A DNA stretch of 39,075 nucleotides from Cudoniella acicularis (taxonomy: Eukaryota; Ascomycota; Leotiomycetes; Helotiales; Helotiaceae), in NCBI GenBank assembly GCA_013054445.1, contig JAAMPI010000402.1, positions 1 to 39,075 on the forward strand. Direction: 5' to 3'. The notes below the pieces were generated by a model that saw only the letters and a program-made list of their open reading frames with translations, searched no databases and was not told the DNA's origin. Position numbers and translations under genes: made by a program. Positions 22,380-32,880 of the stretch are shown here, one piece after another (the first letter of the stretch is position 1; every line of letters starts with the position of its first letter).

Positions 22380-25330
22380 AATAAGTTATAACCTGAGACT
22401 CTCAATGAAAAATAGAAAGGAGATGATGAACGGAGACGCAGAACTGGTATACTGCCCACTGGGGTTTACCATCCCACTTGTTTCTATACTCTTCCTCTTG
22501 CCCTGAATACTGGAATTTGATTCTCTCCCCTAGAGAGCACATCATATTGAGGGCCGAGGTGGCAAGAAAATAGAGAGAAAGAATTATACCAATAGTTCAG
22601 AAAATAGAATTTTGTCGGCTTCACAACGAAAACTATCCTCAGCATCATACACCAACATGACAGCAGCAATCCCCGAACACGTACAAAAAAACTACCAAAA
22701 CATAAATTCCTAGAACACAACACTAAAATAATTCACTTTTATCCTTCGTAAAAACATGGATAGTTATATAGTCCAAGAGGAAATCACAACCACTTAAAAC
22801 AAAATCTCAGGCCCCGAGTCGCCGACTCTCTCTCGAAGTTGTCGACTAGCTCTGGCTTGTCATACCTCTCTTTTACTATAATGTCAAGCCTTAAATACTC
22901 TTCAAAATCCACAAGCAAGGTACAGTGTTCTAGGCAGATTCAATTTACAAAGTGGCGACCCTCGCCGGACAAAAAAAGGAGTGAATAGATTGAAAACCAT
23001 ACTTCTAGACCCAGAATAGTAGTGTATGGAAGCAGTTTTCCAAACCTATCAAGATTCAAGTTCCGTAAAAATTCACTATATCGTTTCCTTGGCATAAGCA
23101 AGGATATAAGCACAACCAACACTTGAATTCAGAAGAGAGAGGAGGGAACATAGAAATTTCACTTGGAGAAAGCGTTGAGAAAAAGAACCAAAACCGAGCT
23201 GCTATGGAACGGTCATTGTTGTGCTGGAACAATATCACTAGTGATCTCTTCACGCTCCAAATAATTAGCCCTAGACTCTTGGAATTCTGGTTCTGTGACT
23301 TTCAAAAATAACAAGGTGAGAGGAGAGAGGCGGAAGTAGAAGCGGGGAAATTGACAGCACAACTATCATCGAAAACCAAACACATGAGATGACAGCAATA
23401 CTCCCGAATATATTCAAAAGATTGAAAGCTTTACCACAACCTGAAAATGTCTCTTCTAACAACCTTCTAGTACAAGAGCCCCAGAACAATAGAATACTAA
23501 CACTAGACAAAACTTTTCCAAGGGCAGTCTAATAGGAAGGCCTTTTTCTCTTTCTCGTATGTTCACTTCTACAGCTCAGCTTCCCGAGGAGTCGTCTTAA
23601 ATACTCCATAAATTCACAACATCCCTGGGAAAACGAAAATATACAGTGAACACCACTTTACAAATTGAATCGTAAAAAAATCAAGCAAGCAATCCAAATA
23701 GAAACCTCCCAAAAGTAATTTCAATAATTCAATTTCAAACCAAATGAACCTAAAGAAGTCAGAAAACCCCTCAGCTCTTCTATAAATAAAGACACATCGC
23801 TAAATATTGCATGAAATAACTCTCCTTGTCAACGTTTCTACTTCTAGTAAGAGAAAGATCGCTTCAACCGCGAGTCGAGACAAGGTCCTCAATTTCTGAA
23901 GGTGGGGAAGGTTGTTGTTCAACTTTTGACAAGATCACTGGTTAAGATTCAATGGGAAAATACTTGCTGCTGGGATGAGTTCTACATTTAAAAGCTCTTT
24001 ATAACTTTAACTTGAAACTTTGAATAAAAATGACAACAGCAGTAACTCACACGACAGCAACACCTCCCTTCACTAATGCCTCTAAACTTCTAACCTCCCT
24101 AGCAATCCTCCCCCAAAATAAAATATTTCGCATTACCATTCAAAACTTTAAGAGTCTCGATTACTTCCAAGAGAACTCCATGATTCTGTCATACTCAGAG
24201 GTTTCTGACTGATGACTGATGTCCCTTCTCGAATGTGTGGCGATAAGACTTTTATATTCAGGCTTTCGAGTGGGCGGTCTCTCCTGATACCGTGGGTATA
24301 ACGAATCTTGCCCGGCATATCGTTAAGAAAAACACGCCGACTGTCAAAGGGTGCCCGGTCCTGGATATACCCCAGCTTAAACCATTCAAACAGAAGAATC
24401 CATACAAAAACGACACTAGATTCCTTCCCAAAATACTCCACAGTGCGATGTAAAAGCATCCACTAACAATCCACGGAATTATTCACACAAAAATGACAAA
24501 GTAGCGGACAGTATAGACACCTGACCAAAAAATCCTATTTAAAAAAGGCAACGGCCTTCTAAATCATACCTCTTTGGTCAAGAAAACGATAACCCATATA
24601 TACCGAGAACGATAATAGAAACTCGTCTCGGCGTCTGGGAGAGAGATATATGGTACCAGAGTAGCCATTCTTGCCCCTTTATAATTTGAATAGAAAGTAT
24701 TATTGAAGTGGGCAGTAACAGAATAGGCCGCATGCACTTCGCATAACTCCTGAAATATAAACGAACTGAGATAAAATAACAGCGATATCTCAAATGACAG
24801 CAACCCATTCCCCCTTCCAGCCGTAGGGAAAACCCAAAAGCACCTCCACAAAAGGTGCCTCACGAACCTTATAAACAAGCTTCTGACTCAAGACTCAGCC
24901 TCCAAGTTCCGGTGGGCCTTCCTTTCTACGAATTTAGTCCTGCAGTATCATTCGTATGCATCTTGCGGATGATGATGTCTTGTTCCTGTTTGATAGCAGA
25001 GACGGTAAAGAAAGAGGGGGTATAAATAGTATGAGAAAGCCCCTATATCCCTTTTTGCACAAGAAATACTATTATTACTAAAATAGAAAGGGGAGATTGA
25101 TAAGTATGAAAGCAAAATCAATGTAATAGGTGAATGTATTATTGAAGTAACATGTGTAAGCGAAATACAGCGGCAAATTGAGAATATACGGAAAAGCTGC
25201 CTTTGTTTCACGCCCCAAAAACTTGAAAAGGTAGTCTATATAAATCAAAACAAAACAAAAGATACCTCTGCGCCGCGATGCAACCTCCCTGGGTATCATA
25301 TTGCATTCCATCATACCACGTACTATATGT
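22380..25330. repeat. Very diverged tandem-like units, about 0.65-0.76 kb apart
   Basis: A core ATGACAGCA(G)CAAT-like motif recurs at about 22658, 23389, 24029-24060 and 24792. For the first two units other blocks align too: TTAAATACTC (22890 and 23598), TACAGTG followed by TTTACAAA (22921 and 23642), and a GAATTTGATTCT / GAATTCTGGTTCT block (22512 and 23282). Another shared block, GTATTATTGAAGT, occurs near 24697 and 25136. Short minus-strand frames rich in hydrophobic residues run through the units but none has a clear start, domain or splice structure. No gene is called. Identity is low, so homology is a working reading. Confidence 0.4.
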
Positions 25331-25431
25331 CACGTTATTCCTAGACCAACCTCCTTTTCCCCCTACAGGCGAAGAACTAAAAGAATAAAAAATGAGTAAA
25401 ACACAAATCTACCTCCAACACCGCCAGGACA

Positions 25432-27412
25432 CTAATCCTTCGGCACAATAGTCAAAACAACCCACCTGACTCTCCCTTCCTCGTCCTTGAGAGGCGTCCA
25501 ATGCGTCACATACCCCTCCTCAACCCTCATCAACCTTTCCCGATCACCGCAAAACCATCCGCCACCCTTGCGCTCTGCAAATCCAGTCAACAGGCCAGCC
25601 TCCACGCTGACAGCTCTCCCTCTCGCCAAAGCATCCCTGACTGTTTGTTTAAACGTCCTGGAGATGGATGACGAAGACGAGGATGAAGCGTGATCGGAAA
25701 GAACTTTGAAAATGTCTTTGTTGTAAATTGGCACTATGCCCCCGTTGGGCAGATTGAGACACAGCATGTCGATAACGCCTGGGGAGTAGTGTTGAATAAG
25801 GAGGGTTTGTAAGATGGAATTGTAGTCCATGACCAGATACTGTGATGGTCAGCTCGATCTGTGCATAAACTCCCGAGAATAAACATACCTTGGAGTATGC
25901 CGTGTAAAAGGCTTCAACTTGGGTCTTGAAGCTCAATTTTCCAACACGGTTGAGCAACTCCGCTTCCATACCCGCCTCGTCTCTGATAATAACTCGCCGT
26001 CCAGGCTCACTCCCGTTGTATTTTCTGAAACTTTTGAAGAAGGAATTTCTAGTCTTAACACTACTGTTGTCCCGGCTTTTCAAGCTGGAAGGTTTGTTTT
26101 TGGAAGCAAGTTTGTCCATTCGGTCCAGTTCGTCATCGTTCACGCTAAGCACTTTCAAAACATCCGTACAGGAATGTATAGTAGTGCTACAATTGATTTG
26201 ACCACCAAGGAAAAAGGTTATTTCTCCTCTCTCATTGAATAGAGGGGAAACGTAAAGTAAGTTCCAGAAGGGGTCGCCGTTCTTACGATAATTAAGAAGA
26301 AGTTCAACCGTTTCTTCGCAGCTGTGAATTGACTCTTTCAGCCTTTTGGTGGCAAGCGGATCGGTCTGCTCGCCTTGAAGAAATCGGCAATTTCGAGGAA
26401 TGATGTCTTTGCGAGTGTAACCCGTGACCGAGACAAACCCGTCTGAAACATATACAATTGGATTATCCGCCACCCTGGTTCTCAAATTTAGCTCGGAAGT
26501 CAACAAGAAATTCAGGGACGAACCTTGGATCAGTCAAACAGAAACAGTCACCCAGTCCTTGAAACCTTTCTCTGTGATTTGCCAGTGCCATTGTGGCCGA
26601 TGTGGTGATCTGATGTTTAACGAATCGAGAATAAATATCGCCAGCGATTAATTTCTCAATATGTCCTTGCGATGAAGAAAATATCGCTTCGAGACTGGGT
26701 ATAGTAAACTGGGTGATTTGTCGGATGTCTGAAGATACTCGCTTGCTGTGTGAATGCGGTAGGTTGAGCTGCTTGGGTGCATCGGGAGAAATGTATGTGT
26801 GATGTATTGTTCCAAGGAGTTGAGTCAAATCATCCAACAATCGATTGTACGAATGGACCTACAATCCCTTAGCATATAACAGAATAGGAGTACTTCCCGG
26901 ATATTTGCCATTCCTCTTCGCATACGCACCTTTTGCAAAAATTCCATATTTTCACCGCAAGCCCTGCTCTGACAAAATCTCTGCAATCTGTGGGCTGTTG
27001 TCGGGTTCTGTAAAACAATGCGAAATACGTCCGGCCCAAAGAAATCAGTGACAATGGACCCATTTGACATGCTAGTCACTGAACGGCTTAAAGTTGTGGT
27101 ATGCCCACCCTTGCTACTGACGCTACCATCACTCTGCCTCGAATTTCTGCTGTTATTTGCTGTGTCCTTATCCAAACGGCCATTTACTGAGACTCCATAA
27201 TGGTCCTGTTGACTTGTTTGCGATGGACGACGAGTCGCACCTGTATTGTCTCCTCGGGAACTGGACGATCTTGATAGAATTGGAGACAGTGGTTGTGTAG
27301 AATTGAAACTGATGGCAGAATCGCCAGGATACTCTATAGGCATACTGGCTTGGCTACTCTGGACAACTTCGTCAATCGTCTCGGGATACTCTGGGATGGT
27401 TGAATGAGACAT
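25432..27412 (-). CDS. RGS-LOV blue-light photoreceptor (BcLOV4-type), 603 aa
   Basis: Four exons: 27412-26930, 26858-26524, 26474-25889 and 25839-25432; introns of 71, 49, 49 and a clean frame throughout. Residues 1-118 are disordered and Ser/Thr-rich. An RGS domain covers about 119-250 (FFGPDVFRIVLQNP, CGENMEFLQKV, YISPDAPKQLNL, GDIYSRFVKHQ). A LOV (PAS) domain covers about 263-372: the flavin-binding NCRFLQ has the photoactive Cys302, preceded by Pro-Arg where most LOV domains have Gly-x; Asn and Gln partners lie in PFWNLL and GGQIN. A basic linker at about 398-425 (SVKTRNSFFKSFRKYN) corresponds to the polybasic, lipid-binding segment known in BcLOV4. The C-terminal domain to 603 is conserved in this class but unnamed. 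Family knowledge: light drives reversible membrane binding through anionic lipids; the RGS part would speed GTP hydrolysis by G-alpha. Intact. Confidence 0.93.
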
Positions 27413-28795
27413 TGTGGAATGGACAAGAATAATAAAAGAAAAATAAACAGAAAAAGATCACGCTGGTGAGAAGGGGCCGTGTATGTGTGACGTGGGGCAT
27501 GTACTTGGTACTTAGCTACGAGATGGCACTTGGTAAAACTGCAGATCCTCGGCACGATTTCTCCAACGAGTATAGGCTTGAATAATAGGCTCATGACGAT
27601 CCGTGCGAAGAAACAGATGAAAGAAGGGTAGCCCGCGGATGGCGTATTGATAGTAGGCCAAATAAGGAGCTAGCAGGAGACTCGGCAGAAGAAGGCTTAT
27701 GATCGAGAAATGTGATTTGTTGCGCCAGAAGCTCCCAGGAAAGCCTCCTGCTCAATGGCAACCTCTTACAAACCTCTCACAAACACCGAGCCGTCAGAGC
27801 AAAAATCTTGACCATATGACAGCGCAAGCCAGGTCTCGGGATTAAGGAGAGTGTTTGCTAAACCCTAGAGGGACGATGAGAATCATGAGATTTCTGACAG
27901 CTGCAATCCAGCACCCGCGATCGAGCTCTGTGCGTCTGCATGCTGCTTGAAAGCAGGACTCGGAAGCGAAACCCGCGAATCCGGGCCAGGACCTGGCTTG
28001 CGATTGTACCTTGCAGATTCTGCAGCATCCTTGGGAACGTTGATGATGTTGTGCGGTGCGTGCGTGGGGTGCGGAGTTCGAGGTGAGGGGAGGAACCAAA
28101 TCAGCAATGCGCAACGAGTCAAAGAGGACCGGGAATTGTGGTTTATTGAATCGGACGAGAGCCGGCGTCGAATCATCAATTCAGAATTCGTGTAGCGCGA
28201 CACGTCTAGCTGGCGGATCACAGGTTCAAGGCGTTGACGGTGGAGGCTGAGGAGGTTGAAGAAAAGAAGTTAGGCCCAGCCCAGCTTGTGATTCGCGGTT
28301 GAAGAGATGTTTTAGCTCCGTGACCCTGGCCCCACCCCTGAGCGATCCGAGCATAACTCGCTCGCTCGCTCGCTGTCATCCGAACTCTGTTGTGACCTGT
28401 CAAGTCCCAGAGATAGGGGTCAGATTTACTTTTTGCGGGAAGCTGCGTCGTGCAGCTTGGCCTTCGGAATGGTCTCGGGGAAGCCAATGTGATACAAACA
28501 AGGACATTGTTTGCTCACGCGCAAGTAGGGTTGATGTATCATGGCACCGAAAGAGAAGATGCTCAGAAGCTTAGGTAGGGACCGATGGCACGACTTGAAT
28601 GGAATTATATGCTTGGTTCAATTATTTAGCACGGATTATTTATTACTATTTATACTTGGGTACTCGAAGCCCATTAAAATATACTAATCCCACCTCCCAG
28701 AACCAATCATACAAGGTTTATCAAAACACTTTGCTGTACACGTCTTGAGGTTTGCATGACCCGGTTCCTGCCCCCATCCCGATTTTCAGCCCTTT
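27413..28795. other. Intergenic region upstream of RGS-LOV, with a (GCTC)n microsatellite
   Basis: A GCTC repeat of about four and a half units lies at 28357-28374. No gene is supported. The stretch is the presumed promoter of the RGS-LOV gene plus the 3' flank of the ceramide synthase gene, as both are on the minus strand. Confidence 0.5.
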
Positions 28796-30333
28796 TCAAA
28801 TTGCCCTTTGCTTCATCAACCCATCCACTCGAATCTGTGCCGCTGAACTCTTCCCATTGAAAGGCTCTCTACTCAGAAACACCTTTGGTCCAGCACCACC
28901 TTCCACCCCTCCCTTAACCTTCTCGTCCAATTTCTGTTCCTCAGTCCCATCACTCTCCTCTTCATCATCGCTCCTTTCATCCCCCAAACTGTTGAGCCAA
29001 AGAAAACGGTAGGCCGTCCTAAGTATCAAAAACAACCAGAACAGATTCAACCCTTGTAAAATTGACATCAAAGCCGTAGTAATGACCTGCGAAAAAGGTG
29101 ATTTGTATTGTTCGTTTGCCCAATCCATCACATACGGGCCGACAGTCTTGAACTCGTAGAACTCGGAAACTATAATGCGGAGGTTGAGGTAATGGCGGAG
29201 ATAGATCCAGGTCCCAATGAAGAAGCAAAAGTATGGACCAACGAGTGGATGGTCTATATAATGGAGGGTTTTGGACGTCTACAATAAAAGGTTAGCGATA
29301 AATTGATTTACAAAAGAAGAATTGTATACGTACAGCGAAGAAGAAATCACTTAAATCATGCGTGATGAATACCCCCAAACCCATGTGACAAAAATGGAAC
29401 TTATAGCTCAATCCGACCATCAATAAGGTCACTATGTGATGGCACACCAACTCCTTGAAGTCCTTTCGTGGTTTCTCTAATCCGAGGATAATGACTATTG
29501 CTTGTTGAGCCCAGTAAGCCCCTTGGAAAAGGTAGTAAAATTTGAATTCGGCCTGAAGCGACTTGTGGGGGAAACCCTCATACATCGCCTCAATATTGAA
29601 GTACCAAAGTGGTGACCGACTCATAATCCATAGGCCAGCAGGTCCGAGGATTCCAAAGTATATGGCCGTGTACATTTGCTCCATAAAACGATACTGTTTG
29701 CCTTTCTTTGTTATTCCATTATAAAGTGCCAATGGTCGTAGTATTTCCTGCATAATAAATTCGCGGGTAAAGGACAAGACCACCATATAGAACACCACAA
29801 ATGCAAAATCCCGCCGTCCTTTGGCATATGTAATCGGCGTCTCTGGTGATGCGTCGGCCGCAAGAGGCACAGGGTATGATAAGAAGATGAAGTAGTGGAT
29901 TGGATTCGAGTCTGTGGGATTCACAGCGTATAGGAAGAGGAATATGGATAAAATAACGAAGGGTATGAACCAGGTATGTTCGAGAGCGTATTCTTTGCAC
30001 TGCTGGAGCAATGGTTTCGCTTTCCGTCGTTTCGAGAAGGGTTGCGGGCGATCAGATTTACTCTGCCCCTATTGCTGGTTAATATAGGCCCTCCGTAAGA
30101 TCAATGGTTAATTGACTGACCTTACCAGCGCCGAGTGGCAGTGGCTTTCCGTTCATCGTCGCAGAAGGCAGTAGTGTAGTGGTATCCTCAGATCTGGTCT
30201 CTGGAGCTACTGGTAGGCTGCTGGTTTTCCTAAGAGCGCGCGATTTGTCGCAACCATCAAGTCCTGAAAGAGGTCTGAAGTTGTCAATTGAAGCTGTTGC
30301 TAGTGGCCCAAAGTCACTACTCGCGGCGAGCAT
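28796..30333 (-). CDS. lag1: Ceramide synthase, TLC/LAG1 domain, 476 aa
   Basis: Three exons: 30333-30121, 30068-29334 and 29278-28796; introns of 52 (donor GTCAGT) and 55 bases (donor GTACGT). The enzyme N-acylates sphingoid bases with fatty acyl-CoA in the endoplasmic reticulum. Residues 1-90 are cytosolic, ending in a basic FSKRRKAK stretch. Multiple membrane helices follow from about 104. The Lag1 motif spans about 272-316: ELVCHHIVTLLMVGLSYKFHF with His281-His282, and THDLSDFFFA with Asp309 and Asp312, the catalytic histidine and aspartate pairs. A second conserved block follows the intron: TSKTLHYIDHPLVGPYFCFF, WIYLRHYLNLRI and YEFKTVGPY. The acidic C-terminal tail (DERSDDEEESDGTEE) is a likely casein-kinase-2 target as in yeast. 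Divergent from a paralogue with 661 bases between start codons. Intact. Confidence 0.93.
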
Positions 30334-30994
30334 ATTGGGGAGGTGTACTAAGACAATTCGAGTGAAAAAGCACGCGGAAGCTTAGATTCATTGGCTTCGA
30401 CCAAGAAAAAGCAGTCAAAAGACAAAAAGGCATTTTGGTATAGGGGCAAAAGCAGGAGATTTTAAAGCGCATGATTGCGGTAGGAACGAGCGACCTTCGT
30501 TAATTCGTTGACGATTTCTGCAGGGTCCAAAGGCCCAAAGGGTCGGTTTTGGCGCGGATAATTAAGTTATTCCGTTCCGGAGTCCTCGCGTAACATTCCT
30601 TCCCAATTCGAAACAACACTCCAGGCCTCAACGAGTCAGCGTGTCCGTCCGAAGCACGATGAGCCATATAATAGGTCAACAGCTCTTACCAGAGCAGTGC
30701 AGGGTTTCCTATTTATGGCCTATTTATGGCCCCTTTTCCAATCGGGATAGGGCTATACGAAACCCGGAAATCAACCTTGGAAGTTTCGGTCGGTTGCCGT
30801 CTTATCTCAATTTCAATCGCACCGATTTTCCTTAGATATTTCTCTTAGTCTTCTTGATCTATTCATTCATTCTGAATTCATCGCAAGCGTTCTAAGGAGT
30901 TTGGGAATTTTCCCTCTTCAATTGGTCTCAACATCATTCCTGTTCCTCGATTCGTTCTGCGATAGTCCGCCCTGCCCAACACGGTCGGAACACA
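30334..30994. promoter_or_regulatory. Shared divergent promoter of the two ceramide synthase genes
   Basis: Only 661 bases separate the two start codons. A tandem duplicate CCTATTTATGG CCTATTTATGG at 30708-30729 is TATA-like and lies about 270 bases before the plus-strand start. No further recognised factor site was found. Co-regulation is inference from the arrangement. Confidence 0.6.
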
Positions 30995-32654
30995 ATGAGC
31001 AATATACCCACTATCGATGCCATTCACGAAGAGAAGACTAGAGCTGCCCCCAAGTGGGTACATCCAAATGAGATCCTTGACATCGGCATAGAACAGATTT
31101 CCAATGGGGCCAATTCGGAGAAGTTGGCCTCGCGCTCAATGCCCACAAAGCGCATGGTCCAAAGAAAAGAGAATGGCTACCTCGAGATGCTCTGCGGATG
31201 GATAGTCGGCCACCAAATCGGTATTCCAGTGTGCCATACCCTTCTTCGTTCGAATTCCTAACTGACTATATGCAGGGCTGACGATCAACCTCCTCATGCT
31301 CCTCTTTCTCACACATCTCTGCTTTCCCCGAGCTCGAATATACACCCGCAAATTCTTTGCCCTCTCCTACTACAACCCCTCTTCCGGGAAATACTCTCTA
31401 GGACTAAATGATGCATGCATGGTATCCTTCTGGGTCGTTGCCTTCACCGGCCTTCGCGCAGCAGTCATGGATTACATCTTGATACCACTCGCGAAAAAAG
31501 GCGGGGTCAAAACAATGAGAAACCAGACTCGGTTTGCCGAGCAAGCTTGGCTCCTAATATACACTTCGGTCTTTTGGACACTCGGCATGGTCTGTCCCTC
31601 TATCCCACCACGAAAAATCACAGCGATTCTAATAACCATAGTATATACTAGTAAATTCATCCTACTGGCTCAATCTCCGGAATCTCTGGACGGACTTCCC
31701 AGATCGCGAAACGAGTGGAGTACTAAAATGGTACATCTTAGTACAATTCTCTTTTTGGGCACAGCAATTTATCGTCCTCTATATCGAGGAACGGAGAAAA
31801 GATCATTGGCAGATGTTCGCTCATCATGTCGTTACTACGCTGTTGATTTTCACTAGTTACATGTACCGCCATACCAGAGTCGCGCATTTGATTATGTGTA
31901 TTATGGATGTTATTGATCTATTCTTCCCGGTACGTATTACTCCCATTCCTCAACCCCTCGGCAAAACCCCCCAAAATGCGACACTAACTTCCCTATACAG
32001 ACCGCCAAATGCCTCAAATACCTTAACCATCCCCGCCTCAGCACCACTTTCTTCGCTTTCTTCCTCATCGCCTGGATAACCTGCCGACACATCGCTTTCA
32101 TCACAGTCATCCACTCCGTCTATGCGCACACTCCCCTTCTCATCTCGCTTGGCTGCTACCAACCCCCTTCCTCCTTGACATCAACAACTGGGCCCTTTCC
32201 ACCGCCCAACAATCTCATGCACCTATTCGAGCCATTTACGAATCCTGGTGAAGGAATAATATGCTGGACCGAAACGGTGAAATGGGGTTTCTTAAGCGCT
32301 TTGTTATTTTTACAGGGATTGACGCTCGTTTGGTTTGGCATGATTGTTAGAGTTACAATTAAAGTTTTACGAGGAGAAGAGGCTACTGATACGCGGAGTG
32401 ATGATGAGGGCTCCACAGATCAAGAGGAAACTCCCGAGATAATAGAAGAGCTTGATGAAGTCGGGGAATTACAGCCGTTGGAAGAAGAAGTCGGTGTTGA
32501 AGGGCTGAATCTTAGAGGGAGAGGTAGAGGGAGAGGATTCGGTCCGGGACGGAACAGGGGGATGAGAGGTGTAACATATGCTAGTGGTGCTAGTGTTATG
32601 GACAGGAAGCAATTGCTTGGTCGGATTGGGTGTGAGAGGGAGATTGGGGATTGA
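30995..32654 (+). CDS. Ceramide synthase paralogue, TLC/LAG1 domain, 493 aa
   Basis: Four exons: 30995-31220, 31276-31589, 31642-31929 and 32001-32654; introns of 55, 52 and 71 bases, all keeping frame. Splicing restores family blocks lost in the raw frames: HQIG-LTINLLMLLFLTHLCF, FWTLGM-YILVNSSYWLNL and IDLFFP-TAKCLKYL. The Lag1 motif has His241-His242 (MFAHHVVTTLLIFTSYMY) and Asp269/Asp272 (MDVIDLFFP). An adjacent stretch (GCYQPPSSLTSTTGPFP, WTETVKWGFLSALLFLQ) is specific to this subclass and absent from the neighbour. The tail has TRSDDEG and an RG-rich run (RGRGRGRG). Filamentous fungi usually keep two ceramide synthases with different acyl-chain preferences (the BarA and LagA types); this one probably represents the type other than its neighbour, but which makes which ceramide is uncertain. 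Intact, tail to tail with the wall protein. Confidence 0.9.
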
Positions 32655-32880
32655 GGAATAAAACAAAAAGATGGGGCGAGTGATGCGAGTGAAAGATGGA
32701 AGAGGTTATTTTAAAAAACGGGGATGAGTTTGAGGTCTTTAGTTGTTGGTTCAAATGATGACGGATAAAGTAAAAATACAGATATACCATCTATTTTTGT
32801 ATTTTCCAAAACCCTCTGCTAAATAAATTATAGAGATGTCGCAGTATACTAAGGTAATTAACTACTCGTCATATACCCAC

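Noticed and set aside
24148..24459. Minus-strand 103-codon frame with VWILLFEWF-like hydrophobic stretch
   Set aside because: Starts and splice sites are unconvincing and it lies in the diverged repeat array; not called as a gene.
21600..25330. CRISPR-like spacing of repeats
   Set aside because: Units are hundreds of bases apart and diverged, and the genome is eukaryotic.
28200..28240. GGTTCAAGGC-like sequence suggestive of a tRNA T-arm
   Set aside because: No matching acceptor stem, D-arm or anticodon arm could be drawn around it; no tRNA is seen in the window.
25432..32654. A light-controlled sphingolipid module joining RGS-LOV and ceramide synthases
   Set aside because: Adjacency alone supports it; over 1.3 kb of separate intergenic DNA lies between them and no shared element was found.
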